Of a stretch of DNA of 64,000 bases, positions 8,393 through 17,069 are shown in pieces; within the stretch, counting starts at the first letter, position 1, and each line of letters begins with the position of its first letter. The notes below the pieces were generated by a model, which was given only the letters and a program-made list of their open reading frames with translations, did no database searches and was not told the DNA's origin. The DNA is taken from NCBI RefSeq assembly GCF_900089585.1, contig NZ_FLRH01000004.1, positions 1,233,001 through 1,297,000 of the forward strand, read 5' to 3'. Source of the DNA: Micromonospora sediminicola (lineage in GTDB: Bacteria; Actinomycetota; Actinomycetes; Mycobacteriales; Micromonosporaceae). The translations under genes were made by a program, and so were the position numbers.

Positions 8393-9713
8393 GCGACGGC
8401 TCTGGTCGGTCGGGATCCCGTTCGCGCTCGGGGTGGTCCTGCTCGTGTCGACCTGGGACGCCGGGATCGCGGTCACGATCGCGCTGGCCGTCGGCGCGCT
8501 GCTGGCCGCGCGTAGCCGGATGTGGGCGTTGGCCGCGTGCGCCGCCGTCTGGACCGCCGCGCTGACCGCCGTGCGCGTACTGCCCGGCCCGTACGACTCC
8601 TGGGCCGGTCGCGGGGTGCTGCCGGTGCTGGCCGGCTACGTGACCGTCTTCCTGCTGGCCTGGGCGGCCGGGCGGCGGTTGGTCGATCGGCGGGACGACG
8701 TCGGCGCGCGGGCCCGGCCGGAGCTGACCTGGCCGTCCGAGCGGCGCCTGCTGACCTACCTGCTCGTGCTGCTCGGTGTCGCGGCGGCGACCGCGGCGGT
8801 CCGTTTCCGGGGCACCGTGCCGCCGCTGCTCGCCGACAACCCGGACGCTGCCCGGCAGGTACTCCGCGAACAGTCCAACCTGGTCATCGGTCTGCTCTCC
8901 GAGGCGTGGACGCTCGGGATGGGCATCTCGCTGCTGCGGGCGCTGTCCGGGCAGCGGCGGGCGCTGCCGGTCTACTACGCGCTCACGGCGGTCTTCACCG
9001 TCGGCGCCGCGCTCGGCGCGAGCAAGAACTCGGTGCTGGTGGGCATCGCGCCGGCGCTGATCGCCGCGCTGTCGGTGCGGCGTACCCGGGGGCGGGCCGC
9101 GAGGTTCCTGGCCGCGCGGACGCCGGTGGTGCTCCTGATCGGCGCCGTGGCGCTCGGCGCGGCGGTGTTCCTCGGCGGGCAGCGCACCATGGCCGGCACC
9201 GGCGCGTTCGAGACCGAGTTCCGGGCCCGTTACGGCAGCAACGCGTTGACCAGCAGCGCCGGCTCGCTCGACTTGTCCCTCAGTTCCTCCACCGAGACGT
9301 TCGGGCGGGTCTGGTCGCAGCGGGAGCACCTGGACCCCCGGTACGGCACATACTCGCTGACGTTTCTCGGCTCCCGGGTCGAACCGATCGTCGGCAAGGC
9401 GGACCTGTACGGATTGACCTCACAGCTCAGCCAGCCGTACCTGATGAACACCGCCACCTTCGTGGCCATCCCGCTGCTCGACTACGGGCCGCTCGGCGCG
9501 GTGTTCTTCCTGCTCGCGCTCGGCCTGGCGGTCGGCGCGACGGAACGGTGGTTCGAGTTCTCGGCGGCTCCGGCCGGGCAGTTGGCCAGGGCCTTCGTCG
9601 TCTACTTCGCCCTGTTCGGCGTCTACGAGCTGTATCCGTTGATCTATCCGACCTGGCTGAGCCTGGTGCCCGGTCTGTGGATCCTGCACCGGCTGGGGAG
9701 GACCGCGGCGTGA
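8379..9713 (+). CDS. Wzy-like O-antigen/exopolysaccharide polymerase
   Basis: 444 residues with about ten to twelve hydrophobic segments and one large hydrophilic loop (around residues 270-350) containing SAGSLDLSLSSSTETFGRVW. This large periplasmic-side loop within a multi-pass protein is the usual Wzy layout; these enzymes polymerise flipped repeat units. Sequence signatures are weak in this family, so the assignment relies on topology and context. ATG 8379 lies within the end of the preceding glycosyltransferase gene; the downstream gene overlaps its stop by four bases. Confidence 0.65.
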   Translation: MTPAERRLWSVGIPFALGVVLLVSTWDAGIAVTIALAVGALLAARSRMWALAACAAVWTAALTAVRVLPGPYDSWAGRGVLPVLAGYVTVFLLAWAAGRRLVDRRDDVGARARPELTWPSERRLLTYLLVLLGVAAATAAVRFRGTVPPLLADNPDAARQVLREQSNLVIGLLSEAWTLGMGISLLRALSGQRRALPVYYALTAVFTVGAALGASKNSVLVGIAPALIAALSVRRTRGRAARFLAARTPVVLLIGAVALGAAVFLGGQRTMAGTGAFETEFRARYGSNALTSSAGSLDLSLSSSTETFGRVWSQREHLDPRYGTYSLTFLGSRVEPIVGKADLYGLTSQLSQPYLMNTATFVAIPLLDYGPLGAVFFLLALGLAVGATERWFEFSAAPAGQLARAFVVYFALFGVYELYPLIYPTWLSLVPGLWILHRLGRTAA

Positions 9714-10636
9714 GCGGGACGTCGTTCGACGGGCTGACGGTGGTCACGGTCCTGTACCGGTCCGCCGGCATGCTGGCCGAGACGCTGCCGACCTGGGTAC
9801 GCGGCGCCGGCGACCTGCCGGTGCGGTTCGTCTTCGCGGACAACTGGCCGGCGGACGGGTGCGCCGACGTCGTCGCCGCCCACCTGCCCGCCGACCGCTA
9901 CGCCTACCTGCCGGACGACGGCAACCCGGGTTTCGCCGCCGGGTGCAACCGGGCCGTGGAGACGGTCGGCACGGGTCACGTCCTGCTGTTGAACCCCGAC
10001 GTGTGGCTGCCCGACGGCGCGCTGGCCCGGATCTGCGCCGCCGCGGCCGAGCACCCGGACACCCCGCTCGCGGTCGGCCTCGCCATGCACGGCGGCGATT
10101 ACGTCGGCATCGACCTGAACCCGGTGTCGCTCTTCATCGACCGCCCGGCGACGGTGGCCCGGGCGCCGCTGGGCCCGTCCGGCGGGGCGGCGGTCTTCCC
10201 GACCGCGCTGTACCGCCGGTTCGGCGGATTCTGCGAGCACCTGTTCGCCTGGGGTGAGGACGCCGACCTGGCGTTCCGGCTCTACGCCGCCGGTCTGCGC
10301 ACGCGCGGGCTGGACCTGGTGCTGCCGCACGCCGGCGGGCACAGCGTGGACGGCGACGACCGGTTGCAGGGGTTCCGGGCCTTCCTGCTGGCCCGCAACC
10401 GGCTGCTGGTGGCGGCGCGCACGTTCACCTGGCCGTTGCTGCTGGTCGCGGTGCCGGTGCTCGCGCTGGCGCACGTCGCGTTGGCCGCCCGCCGGGTCCG
10501 ACAGGGCCTGCTGCGGCCGTTCCTGCGGGGCGTCGGGCGCGGACTGGTCGAAGGGCCGGGGGCGCGGCGGCGGTGGACCGGCCGCCGGTTCGGTTTCGGT
10601 TCGCTGCTCGGCTACCTGACCGCTCGGAGGGCGTGA
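9710..10636 (+). CDS. Family 2 glycosyltransferase
   Basis: 308 residues starting at GTG 9710, overlapping the polymerase stop (GTGA). Motifs: TVVTVLYRS, NPGFAAGCNRAV, LLLNPDVWLPDGA (DxD-like), GGAAVFPTALYRRFGGF and FAWGEDADLAFRLYAAG. The last is the ED acceptor motif of rhamnosyltransferase-like GT2 enzymes. The C-terminus contains two hydrophobic stretches near residues 240-265, suggesting membrane attachment. It probably adds one residue of the repeat unit. Confidence 0.83.
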   Translation: MSGTSFDGLTVVTVLYRSAGMLAETLPTWVRGAGDLPVRFVFADNWPADGCADVVAAHLPADRYAYLPDDGNPGFAAGCNRAVETVGTGHVLLLNPDVWLPDGALARICAAAAEHPDTPLAVGLAMHGGDYVGIDLNPVSLFIDRPATVARAPLGPSGGAAVFPTALYRRFGGFCEHLFAWGEDADLAFRLYAAGLRTRGLDLVLPHAGGHSVDGDDRLQGFRAFLLARNRLLVAARTFTWPLLLVAVPVLALAHVALAARRVRQGLLRPFLRGVGRGLVEGPGARRRWTGRRFGFGSLLGYLTARRA

Positions 10637-11493
10637 TGGCGGGACCGGTGTGGACCGTGGTGACGGTCACCTACAACTCGGCGGAGACGCTGCGTCGCTG
10701 CTGGTCCGGCGGGAAGCCGTACGAGTGGCTGGTGGTCGACAACGCCTCCGCCGACGACTCGGCGGCCGTCGCCGAGGAGCTGGGCGCGCGGGTGATCCGG
10801 TTGCCGGAGAACGTCGGCTTCTCCCGTGCCAACAACGTGGCGCTGCGCCAGGCGGCGGGCCGCTACGTGTTGTTCGCCAACCCGGACCTGGAGGTGCGCC
10901 CGGCCGGCCTGGACGCGCTGGCCCGGCACCTGGACACGCACGGCGGACTGGTCGGGCCGCAACTGCTCGGCGCCGACGGCACGCCGCAGGCGAACGGTCG
11001 CGGATTCCCGTACGCCACCGCGAAGCTGGGCAACCGCAGGGTGTGGCCGCTGTCCCGCCTGCACGCGTCCTACCGGATAGCGGCCGGTCCCGGCGAGGTG
11101 GTCCACGTCGCCTGGCTGATGGGGGCTGCGGTGGCGGGCCGGACCACGGACGTGACCGCGCTGGGCGGGTGGAACGAGCGGTTCTTCCTCTACTACGAGG
11201 ACCACGAGCTGGGTCTGCGCGCCTGGCGGCACGGGCTGCCGGTCGCGCTGCTCGGCGACGTGCGGTGGACCCACCACTGGGCCCGGGCGACGAACTCGTT
11301 GCGCTGGTCGCGGGCACACACGCTGGAGCTGCGCAGCGCCCGGACCTTCTTCGGCATGTTCCCCGAGTTCCTGCTGGGCCTACCGCGTCCGGCCCGCCGG
11401 CACCAGCGGGCGGCACGGATGATCGGGTCGCTGGTGCCGTCCACCGTGGCCGATCCGCCGGAGGGCGCGGGGCCGGGCGCGCGGGGCCGCTGA
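10636..11493 (+). CDS. Family 2 glycosyltransferase (WbbL-like)
   Basis: 285 residues. TVVTVTYNSAETL, VVDNASADDS, PENVGFSRANNVAL, LFANPDLEVRP and FFLYYEDHELGLRAWRHG follow the WbbL rhamnosyltransferase pattern closely. ATG 10636 overlaps the preceding TGA (its A is the A of the stop) and has GGAGG 5 nt upstream; the adjacent GTG at 10633 is too close to that site. With the two other GT2 genes this gives three rhamnosyltransferase-like enzymes beside the rhamnose-donor genes. Confidence 0.85.
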   Translation: MAGPVWTVVTVTYNSAETLRRCWSGGKPYEWLVVDNASADDSAAVAEELGARVIRLPENVGFSRANNVALRQAAGRYVLFANPDLEVRPAGLDALARHLDTHGGLVGPQLLGADGTPQANGRGFPYATAKLGNRRVWPLSRLHASYRIAAGPGEVVHVAWLMGAAVAGRTTDVTALGGWNERFFLYYEDHELGLRAWRHGLPVALLGDVRWTHHWARATNSLRWSRAHTLELRSARTFFGMFPEFLLGLPRPARRHQRAARMIGSLVPSTVADPPEGAGPGARGR

Positions 11494-11510
11494 CGCGAAC
11501 GCTGCTTTGA

Positions 11511-11516
11511 TACGGT
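11511..11516 (+). promoter_or_regulatory. Putative -10 box (TACGGT) with leaderless spacing
   Basis: TACGGT ends 6 nt before GTG 11523, and no Shine-Dalgarno is present. A weak TTGAC-like CTGACG lies about 15 bp upstream. This suggests the GT-C gene has its own promoter rather than being read only from the upstream operon. Confidence 0.4.
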
Positions 11517-11522
11517 CTCGCC

Positions 11523-13208
11523 GTGTCCGTGACACGCCCGCTGCCGGCGTTCTCCCCCGCGGTGGCGCCCGGGTCACCGGCGCCGGCGACGGCGCCCCGA
11601 CCGGCGGCGTTCGCCGCCTCCGGGTGGGACCGGGTCAGCCGGTCGCCCTACTGGCCGGTCGCCGGCCTGCTCGTGGCCTTCGGCGCCGGGCTGCGGATCC
11701 GGCAGTGGGGCTTCGCGCGCAGTTTCTGGAGCGACGAGCTGTACGTGGCGCACAACGTGCGCGAGCGTGGCTACCTGGACCTGTTGCAGCCGCTGGCGTT
11801 CAGCCAGTCGGCGCCGCCCGGTTGGCTGTGGCTGGAACGGTTCTCCCTCGAGCACCTCGGCGACTCCGAACGGTCCCTGCGGCTCGTCCCGCTGCTGTTC
11901 GGGCTGGCGCTGCTGCCGCTGGTGGCCGGGATCGGGCGACGACTCCTGCCGCCGCTGGCCGGACTGACGGCGCTGCTGCTCGTCGCGGTCGCCCCGTTCC
12001 TGATCGGCTACTCGAACGAGCTGAAGCAGTACAGCGCCGAGGCCTTCTTCGTGACCCTGGTGGTCGGGCTGGCGCTGCTGCTGTCCCAGGGTGTGCCGAG
12101 CTGGGCCGGTGCGGCCCTGTTCTGGTCCGTCGCCGCGGTCGCGGCCGTCTTCAGCACGCTGTCCATCCCGGTCGCCGGCACGCTCGGCGTGCTGCTGGTC
12201 GCGCGGACGCTGACCCGGCCGGGCCGCCTGCCGGGCCAGCGGTGGCGGGACCTTGGTCGGTTCCTCGCCCCGGCGCCGGCCTGGGCCGCGGTGGCGCTGG
12301 TGGTCTACGTCCTGTTCCTGGCGCCCGGGCTGGCGGACCAGCAGCTCGCCGCCTACTGGCAGGGTAAGTCGATCTATCCGGCCCACCCCTTGACCGACCT
12401 GCCGGCCACCGTGGACTGGATCGTCGCGACCTACCGCAGCCTGGCGACGGTGCCGTTCGTGGCCTGGTCCGCGTTCGTCGTAATACCGCTGCTGGTGCTC
12501 GGCGCGGCCGCGGGCCTGCGCCGGCTCTCCGCCGTCGCGGTGCTGGTCCTGCTCACTCCGCTCGCGGCCGGGCTCGCCGGGGCGGCGGTGTCGGTCTACC
12601 CGTTCAACGGCCGCCTGGCGCTCTACGCGGTGCCGGCCTGCCTGGTGCTCGCCGCGCTGGCCGCCGCGCCGCCGGAGGTCCGGGCCGGGATGCCAGCTCG
12701 CGTCCGCTGGGTGGTCGGGGTGGTGCTGCTGCTGGCCCTGGCGGTGCCGCAGCTGGCCACCGTGTTGGTGGCGACGGTGCATCCGGCGCGGGCCTTCGCC
12801 CAGGGCGGCGGCGCCAACGCGGCCGACTACCGCACCGCGCTCGACTATCTGGACGCCCAACGGCGTCCGGGCGACCTGGTGCTGGCCACCACCGTCTCGT
12901 GGAACGCCCAGTCCTGGTACGGGCCCCCGGCGGACGCGTACGTGGTGGCGGCCGGCCCCGGCGGCTGTCCGGGGAGGACGGTGTCGACACTGCTGGCGGG
13001 GCGCTCGCGGGTCTGGCTCTTCCAGGCGACCGACTGGGCCGACGTGGCGAACCGGGACGTCATCGTCCGGCTCGGCGGCGGTGGCGTCGCCGTCGCCGAG
13101 CGGCCGTTCGGCGGTGCCCGGGTGGTCCGCTTCGACCTGGTCGCCGGCGCCACCAAGGGGACCGACGTGTGCCTGGTGCCGCCGCCGAACGGCGCGGCCG
13201 TCCGTTAG
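11523..13208 (+). CDS. GT-C (ArnT/PMT-like) membrane glycosyltransferase
   Basis: 561 residues. After a Pro/Ala-rich cytoplasmic start there are about ten membrane helices and a C-terminal extracytoplasmic domain of ~150 residues. RSFWSDELYVAHNV in the first loop carries the Asp-Glu pair typical of lipid-phosphosugar-dependent GT-C enzymes, and SQSAPPGWLWLER and SNELKQYSAEAFF match the conserved second and third loops of the PMT_2 type. Such enzymes use polyprenyl-phosphate sugars to decorate glycans outside the membrane. It may modify the polymer made by the upstream genes. It converges on the next gene with a 4-bp overlap of stop codons. Confidence 0.78.
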   Translation: MSVTRPLPAFSPAVAPGSPAPATAPRPAAFAASGWDRVSRSPYWPVAGLLVAFGAGLRIRQWGFARSFWSDELYVAHNVRERGYLDLLQPLAFSQSAPPGWLWLERFSLEHLGDSERSLRLVPLLFGLALLPLVAGIGRRLLPPLAGLTALLLVAVAPFLIGYSNELKQYSAEAFFVTLVVGLALLLSQGVPSWAGAALFWSVAAVAAVFSTLSIPVAGTLGVLLVARTLTRPGRLPGQRWRDLGRFLAPAPAWAAVALVVYVLFLAPGLADQQLAAYWQGKSIYPAHPLTDLPATVDWIVATYRSLATVPFVAWSAFVVIPLLVLGAAAGLRRLSAVAVLVLLTPLAAGLAGAAVSVYPFNGRLALYAVPACLVLAALAAAPPEVRAGMPARVRWVVGVVLLLALAVPQLATVLVATVHPARAFAQGGGANAADYRTALDYLDAQRRPGDLVLATTVSWNAQSWYGPPADAYVVAAGPGGCPGRTVSTLLAGRSRVWLFQATDWADVANRDVIVRLGGGGVAVAERPFGGARVVRFDLVAGATKGTDVCLVPPPNGAAVR

Positions 13209-14386
13209 CTGTGCCGCTGCCAGAGGTCGCGGAGCGCGTCCCAGTTGCCGCCGAGGCCCGCCCCGCACGGGGTCTCCATGTAGATCGCGGCGACCTTGTC
13301 GTCCCGGCCCCACCAGATACCGCAGACCGGGCGGCCGTCCTGGCCGTTGCCGGCGTACTCGACGTAGTTGCCGGTGGCGCCGCTGACCCCGCCGGTGGCC
13401 TGCGCGGCCTCCCGCATGCCCGGGGCGAGCGCCCGGCCGATGATGCCCATCTGCTGTCGGAAGGCCCGGGCGGCCTCCTTCTTCTCGGCCGACTCATATG
13501 CCGCGAAGTGCAGTGACACGCCCAGGTAGCGGCAGAAGACGTGCTGCTTCTCGCCGTCGGCGAGCGCCGGGCCGCTCTTCTCGGTGTTGATCGCGCAACC
13601 ACCCACCTCGCCGAGCCAGGGCTCGGCGAGCGGCATCAGCTCGGCGTCGAACTTCGCCTTGTTCAGCGAGAGCTGGGTGGCCTCGTAGAGCGCCGGGGAG
13701 GCACTCGCCGAGGGGGTGGACGGCTCGTCACCGTCGGCCAGCGCCCCGCCGGCGAGCAGCCCGGCGCCGCCGGCCAGCACCGCGGCCATCACCACGCCGC
13801 CGATCCAGAGACCGGTCCGGCTGCGCGGCGGGCGCGCCACCGGGGCGATCCGGGGGCCGCCGGTCGAGGCGAGCGGGTCGGGAGCGGTGGCCTGGGCGGG
13901 GATGACCGGGACCGGCATGCCGGGTGACACCGGCGCGCCGGACGACGGCGCACCGGAGACCGGCTGCTGGGGCGCCATCGCCCACGGCTGCGGGCTCCAC
14001 GGCAGCTGGGGCGGGGACGAGACCGGCTGCGGCGGCGCCGAGACCGGGGGCGGCGGCGGGAGGATCTCGGCCGTGGCGGTGCGCTGGTAGTCCATACCGA
14101 GGGAGCCGAACAGCCGCTCGGCGGCGCCGTCCTCCTCGGACGGATAGGCCACCCAGGGCTGGCCCGCGGTGAAGTCGGCGTTGACGTAGCGGTGACCGCC
14201 CGGCGTCTGCGCCAGCACGTTGGCGGCGTTGGTGAAGGCCTCACGCCACCGCTGGTCGCCGGCCGCCGCCCCGTCGAGCGTCGCCACGGTCACCGGCCGG
14301 TCCTGCCCGTCGAGCGCAGCCCAGGCCCTGCCGACCTGGCACTCGCCCAGCACCTCGGTGAACCTGTACGGACCTTCCGGCTGCAT
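13205..14386 (-). CDS. Single-pass membrane protein with kinase-remnant N-terminus
   Basis: 393 residues, not recognised as a named family. Residues 1-100 resemble the N-lobe of a Ser/Thr protein kinase (YRFTEVLGECQVGRAWAALD, then RPVTVATLDG) but the glycine loop is degraded, the ATP-binding lysine is replaced and there is no catalytic lobe. Then comes a Pro-rich linker (110-185), one membrane helix (about 192-214) and an extracytoplasmic domain with three cysteines in CAINTE, FCRYLG and VCGIWWG, plus another near the end. The layout mimics a PknB-type receptor without kinase activity. GGAG 6 nt before ATG 14386 supports the start. Confidence 0.6.
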   Translation of the reverse strand: MQPEGPYRFTEVLGECQVGRAWAALDGQDRPVTVATLDGAAAGDQRWREAFTNAANVLAQTPGGHRYVNADFTAGQPWVAYPSEEDGAAERLFGSLGMDYQRTATAEILPPPPPVSAPPQPVSSPPQLPWSPQPWAMAPQQPVSGAPSSGAPVSPGMPVPVIPAQATAPDPLASTGGPRIAPVARPPRSRTGLWIGGVVMAAVLAGGAGLLAGGALADGDEPSTPSASASPALYEATQLSLNKAKFDAELMPLAEPWLGEVGGCAINTEKSGPALADGEKQHVFCRYLGVSLHFAAYESAEKKEAARAFRQQMGIIGRALAPGMREAAQATGGVSGATGNYVEYAGNGQDGRPVCGIWWGRDDKVAAIYMETPCGAGLGGNWDALRDLWQRHS

Positions 14387-14475
14387 GCCCCACTCCTCTG
14401 CTCACCCGCCGTGCGGATAGTACAGAGAGCACGCTCGCGGGTCCGCCCTGCGGTCGGATGGTGGGCGGCGCGGCC

Positions 14476-14505
14476 TTGCGCGGTGAAAGTTTTCATGCAT
14501 AGAGT
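14476..14505 (+). promoter_or_regulatory. Promoter of the RpiR-type hut regulator, leaderless
   Basis: A -35-like TTGCGC (14476-14481) and a -10-like TAGAGT (14500-14505) are separated by 18 bp. The -10 ends 6 nt before GTG 14512, so transcription should begin at the start codon. The spacer contains a perfect inverted repeat. Confidence 0.55.
14484..14495 (+). promoter_or_regulatory. Inverted-repeat operator TGAAA-GT-TTTCA
   Basis: A perfect 5-bp inverted repeat with a 2-bp centre, lying between the -35 and -10 boxes of the regulator gene. TGAAA/TTTCA dyads are the sort of site used by RpiR-family proteins. Binding here would block RNA polymerase, so autorepression is the simplest reading. 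Confidence 0.55.
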
Positions 14506-14511
14506 CAGCCC

Positions 14512-15357
14512 GTGAATGAAAGCGGCGCGTCCAGCCCCGACCGCCTGCTCGACCTCTTCCACGGCGTCCGCCTCACCCCGACCCAGCGCCGCATCGCGCA
14601 CTGCCTGGTGCGGCACGCGGGCGCGGCGGCGTACCTGTCCGCGGCGGAGGTGGCCGAGCTGGCCGGGGTCAGCCAGCCCTCGGTCACCCGGTTCGCCATG
14701 GCGCTCGGGCACGACGGCTATCCGGCGCTGCGCCGCCGGCTGCGGGAGCTGACCGCCGCCGGCGCGACGGACCCGGCCGCCGGGAACGCCCTGCAACGGG
14801 CCGTGCACGCCGAGATGGAGAACCTCGACCGGCTCGCCGCCCAACTGGCCGACGCCGACCGGATCGCCGGGGTGGGCCGGATGCTCGCCGCCAGCCGCCC
14901 GCTGCCGGTGCTCGGGCTGCGCGCCGGCGCGCCGCTGGCCGCGTACTTCGCGTACTTCGCCGCCAAGGTGCACCCGGACGTGCGGGTCCTCGACGACGGC
15001 GGCAGCCTGCTCGCCGACCGCCTCGACCAGGCGGTCGCGGCCGGCGCCACCGCGCTGCTCGCCTTCGTGCTGCCCCGCTACCCCCGGGAGACGCTGGACG
15101 CGCTCCGCGAGGCCGCCGACGCCGGGCTGACCGTGGTGGCGATCACCGACTCCCCGGTGAGCCCCGCGGCCGACCACGCCGACGTGGTCCTGCCGGCCGC
15201 CGTCGGCGCCGATCTGGTCTTCGACCTGCACACCGCACCGATGACCCTGGCCATGGTGGTGCTCCAGGCGATCTGCGACGCCGCACCGGCCGAGACCCAG
15301 ACCCGACTCGAGGCGTTCGAGTCGTCCGCCGCCCGCCGCCAGTTGTTCCTCGGCTGA
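14512..15357 (+). CDS. RpiR-family transcriptional regulator of the hut operon
   Basis: 281 residues. N-terminal helix-turn-helix of the RpiR type (RLTPTQRRIAHCLVRH, then AEVAELAGVSQPSVTRFAMALGHDGYPAL) and a C-terminal SIS domain (about residues 130-260) that normally binds a phosphosugar or, in some members, another small ligand. It lies 12 bp upstream of hutU and reads the same way, so it probably controls histidine breakdown; the ligand may be urocanate or a hut intermediate, which is inference. The GTG start has no ribosome site but is placed 6 nt after a -10 box. Confidence 0.85.
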   Translation: MNESGASSPDRLLDLFHGVRLTPTQRRIAHCLVRHAGAAAYLSAAEVAELAGVSQPSVTRFAMALGHDGYPALRRRLRELTAAGATDPAAGNALQRAVHAEMENLDRLAAQLADADRIAGVGRMLAASRPLPVLGLRAGAPLAAYFAYFAAKVHPDVRVLDDGGSLLADRLDQAVAAGATALLAFVLPRYPRETLDALREAADAGLTVVAITDSPVSPAADHADVVLPAAVGADLVFDLHTAPMTLAMVVLQAICDAAPAETQTRLEAFESSAARRQLFLG

Positions 15358-15369
15358 GAGGAGTACGAG

Positions 15370-17019
15370 ATGCACCAGCCCGTCCGCGCCGCCCGGGGCA
15401 CCACGCGCACCGCGAAGGGGTGGCCGCAGGAGGCCGCCCTGCGGATGCTGATGAACAACCTCGACCCGGAGGTGGCCGAGCGCCCGGAGGACCTGGTCGT
15501 CTACGGCGGCACCGGGAAGGCGGCCCGGGACTGGCCGTCGTACCACGCGCTGGTGCGGACGCTCACCGAGCTGCGTGACGACGAGACCATGCTGGTGCAG
15601 TCGGGACGCCCGGTCGGGGTGATGCGCACCCACGAGTGGGCGCCCCGGGTGCTGCTGGCCAACTCCAACCTGGTCGGCGACTGGGCCACCTGGCCGGAGT
15701 TCCGCCGCCTCGAATCGCTCGGCCTGACCATGTACGGGCAGATGACCGCCGGCTCCTGGATCTACATCGGCACCCAGGGCATCCTCCAGGGCACCTACGA
15801 GACGTTCGCCGCGGTCGCCGCCAAGCGGTTCGGCGGGTCGCTCGCCGGCACGCTGACGCTCACCGCCGGCTGCGGCGGGATGGGCGGGGCGCAGCCGCTC
15901 GCGGTCACCATGAACGGCGGCGCCTGCCTGGTCGTGGACGTGGACCGGACCCGGTTGGAGCGGCGGGCGCACGACCGCTACCTGGACGAGATCGCCGACT
16001 CGCTGGACGACGCGGTCGAGCGGGCGCTCGCCGCGAAGCGGGACCGGCGGGCGTTGAGCGTCGGTGTGGTCGGCAACGCCGCCACCGTCTTCCCCGAGCT
16101 GCTGCGCCGGGGCGTCGCGATCGACGTCGTGACCGACCAGACCAGCGCGCACGACCCGCTGTCGTACGTGCCGGAGGGGGTGGAGCCGGGCGACGCCCGG
16201 GACTACGCGACGGCCAAGCCGGCCGAGTTCACCGACCGGGCGCGGGCCTCCATGGCCAAGCACGTCGAGGCGATGGTCGGCTTCCTCGACGCCGGCGCGG
16301 AGGTCTTCGACTACGGCAACTCGATCCGGGGCGAGGCGAAGCTCGGCGGGTACGAGCGGGCGTTCGACTTCCCCGGCTTCGTGCCGGCGTACATCCGGCC
16401 GCTGTTCTGCGAGGGCAAGGGCCCGTTCCGCTGGGCCGCGCTCTCCGGCGACCCGAAGGACATCGCCGCCACCGACCGGGCCATCCTCGACCTGTTCCCG
16501 GAGAACGACTCCCTGGCCCGGTGGATCCGGATGGCCGGCGAGCGGGTCGCGTTCCAGGGCCTGCCGGCGCGGATCTGCTGGCTCGGCTACGGCGAACGGG
16601 ACCGGGCCGGGGTGCGGTTCAACGAGATGGTCGCGTCCGGTGAGCTGAGCGCGCCGGTGGTGATCGGCCGGGACCACCTGGACTGCGGCAGCGTGGCCAG
16701 CCCCTACCGGGAGACCGAGGCGATGGCCGACGGCTCCGACGCGATCGCCGACTGGCCGCTGCTCAACGCGCTGGTCAACACCGCCAGCGGCGCGTCCTGG
16801 GTGTCCATCCACCACGGCGGCGGCGTGGGGATCGGCCGCTCCATCCACGCCGGCCAGGTCTGCGTGGCCGACGGCACCGAGCTGGCCGGGCAGAAGATCG
16901 AGCGGGTGCTCACCAACGACCCGGCGATGGGCGTGATCCGGCACGTCGACGCCGGCTACGACGACGCCCGCGAGGTCGCCGCGCGCACCGGCGTGCGCGT
17001 CCCCATGGCCGAGGCGTAA
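15370..17019 (+). CDS. hutU: Urocanate hydratase HutU
   Basis: 549 residues, full length. It adds water to urocanate to form 4-imidazolone-5-propionate with a tightly bound NAD+. Landmarks: [19 protein letters not shown] near the start, [17 protein letters not shown] (NAD+ site), [40 protein letters not shown] split over the middle, and [18 protein letters not shown] and [12 protein letters not shown] near the end. GAGAGGAG precedes ATG 15370. The TAA stop is the first codon of a dispersed palindromic element. Confidence 0.96.
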   Translation: MHQPVRAARGTTRTAKGWPQEAALRMLMNNLDPEVAERPEDLVVYGGTGKAARDWPSYHALVRTLTELRDDETMLVQSGRPVGVMRTHEWAPRVLLANSNLVGDWATWPEFRRLESLGLTMYGQMTAGSWIYIGTQGILQGTYETFAAVAAKRFGGSLAGTLTLTAGCGGMGGAQPLAVTMNGGACLVVDVDRTRLERRAHDRYLDEIADSLDDAVERALAAKRDRRALSVGVVGNAATVFPELLRRGVAIDVVTDQTSAHDPLSYVPEGVEPGDARDYATAKPAEFTDRARASMAKHVEAMVGFLDAGAEVFDYGNSIRGEAKLGGYERAFDFPGFVPAYIRPLFCEGKGPFRWAALSGDPKDIAATDRAILDLFPENDSLARWIRMAGERVAFQGLPARICWLGYGERDRAGVRFNEMVASGELSAPVVIGRDHLDCGSVASPYRETEAMADGSDAIADWPLLNALVNTASGASWVSIHHGGGVGIGRSIHAGQVCVADGTELAGQKIERVLTNDPAMGVIRHVDAGYDDAREVAARTGVRVPMAEA

Positions 17020-17069
17020 GGAGGGGCCCCTTGTTAACGCATCCTGCATGGAAAGGGTCCCTTCCTCAC
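17017..17069 (+). repeat. Bipartite palindromic element, copy 1, spanning hutU stop and next start
   Basis: Begins with TAAGGAGGGGCCCC, the same 14 bases that begin the element at 45100. It contains the palindromic core GGGGCCCC, then TAACG, a short spacer and a second near-palindrome (GGAAAGGGTCCCTTCC). Here it provides the hutU stop codon, the GGAGG ribosome site and the TTG start plus about 12 codons of the M20 gene. Confidence 0.7.

Noticed and set aside
1-13208. A secondary-metabolite cluster reading of the sugar genes
   Set aside because: No PKS, NRPS or terpene gene is near; Wzx/Wzy/Wzz and a priming transferase point to a polysaccharide.
14290-17049. A 919-residue minus-strand frame
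   Set aside because: It is antisense to the RpiR gene and hutU and lacks any recognisable domain.
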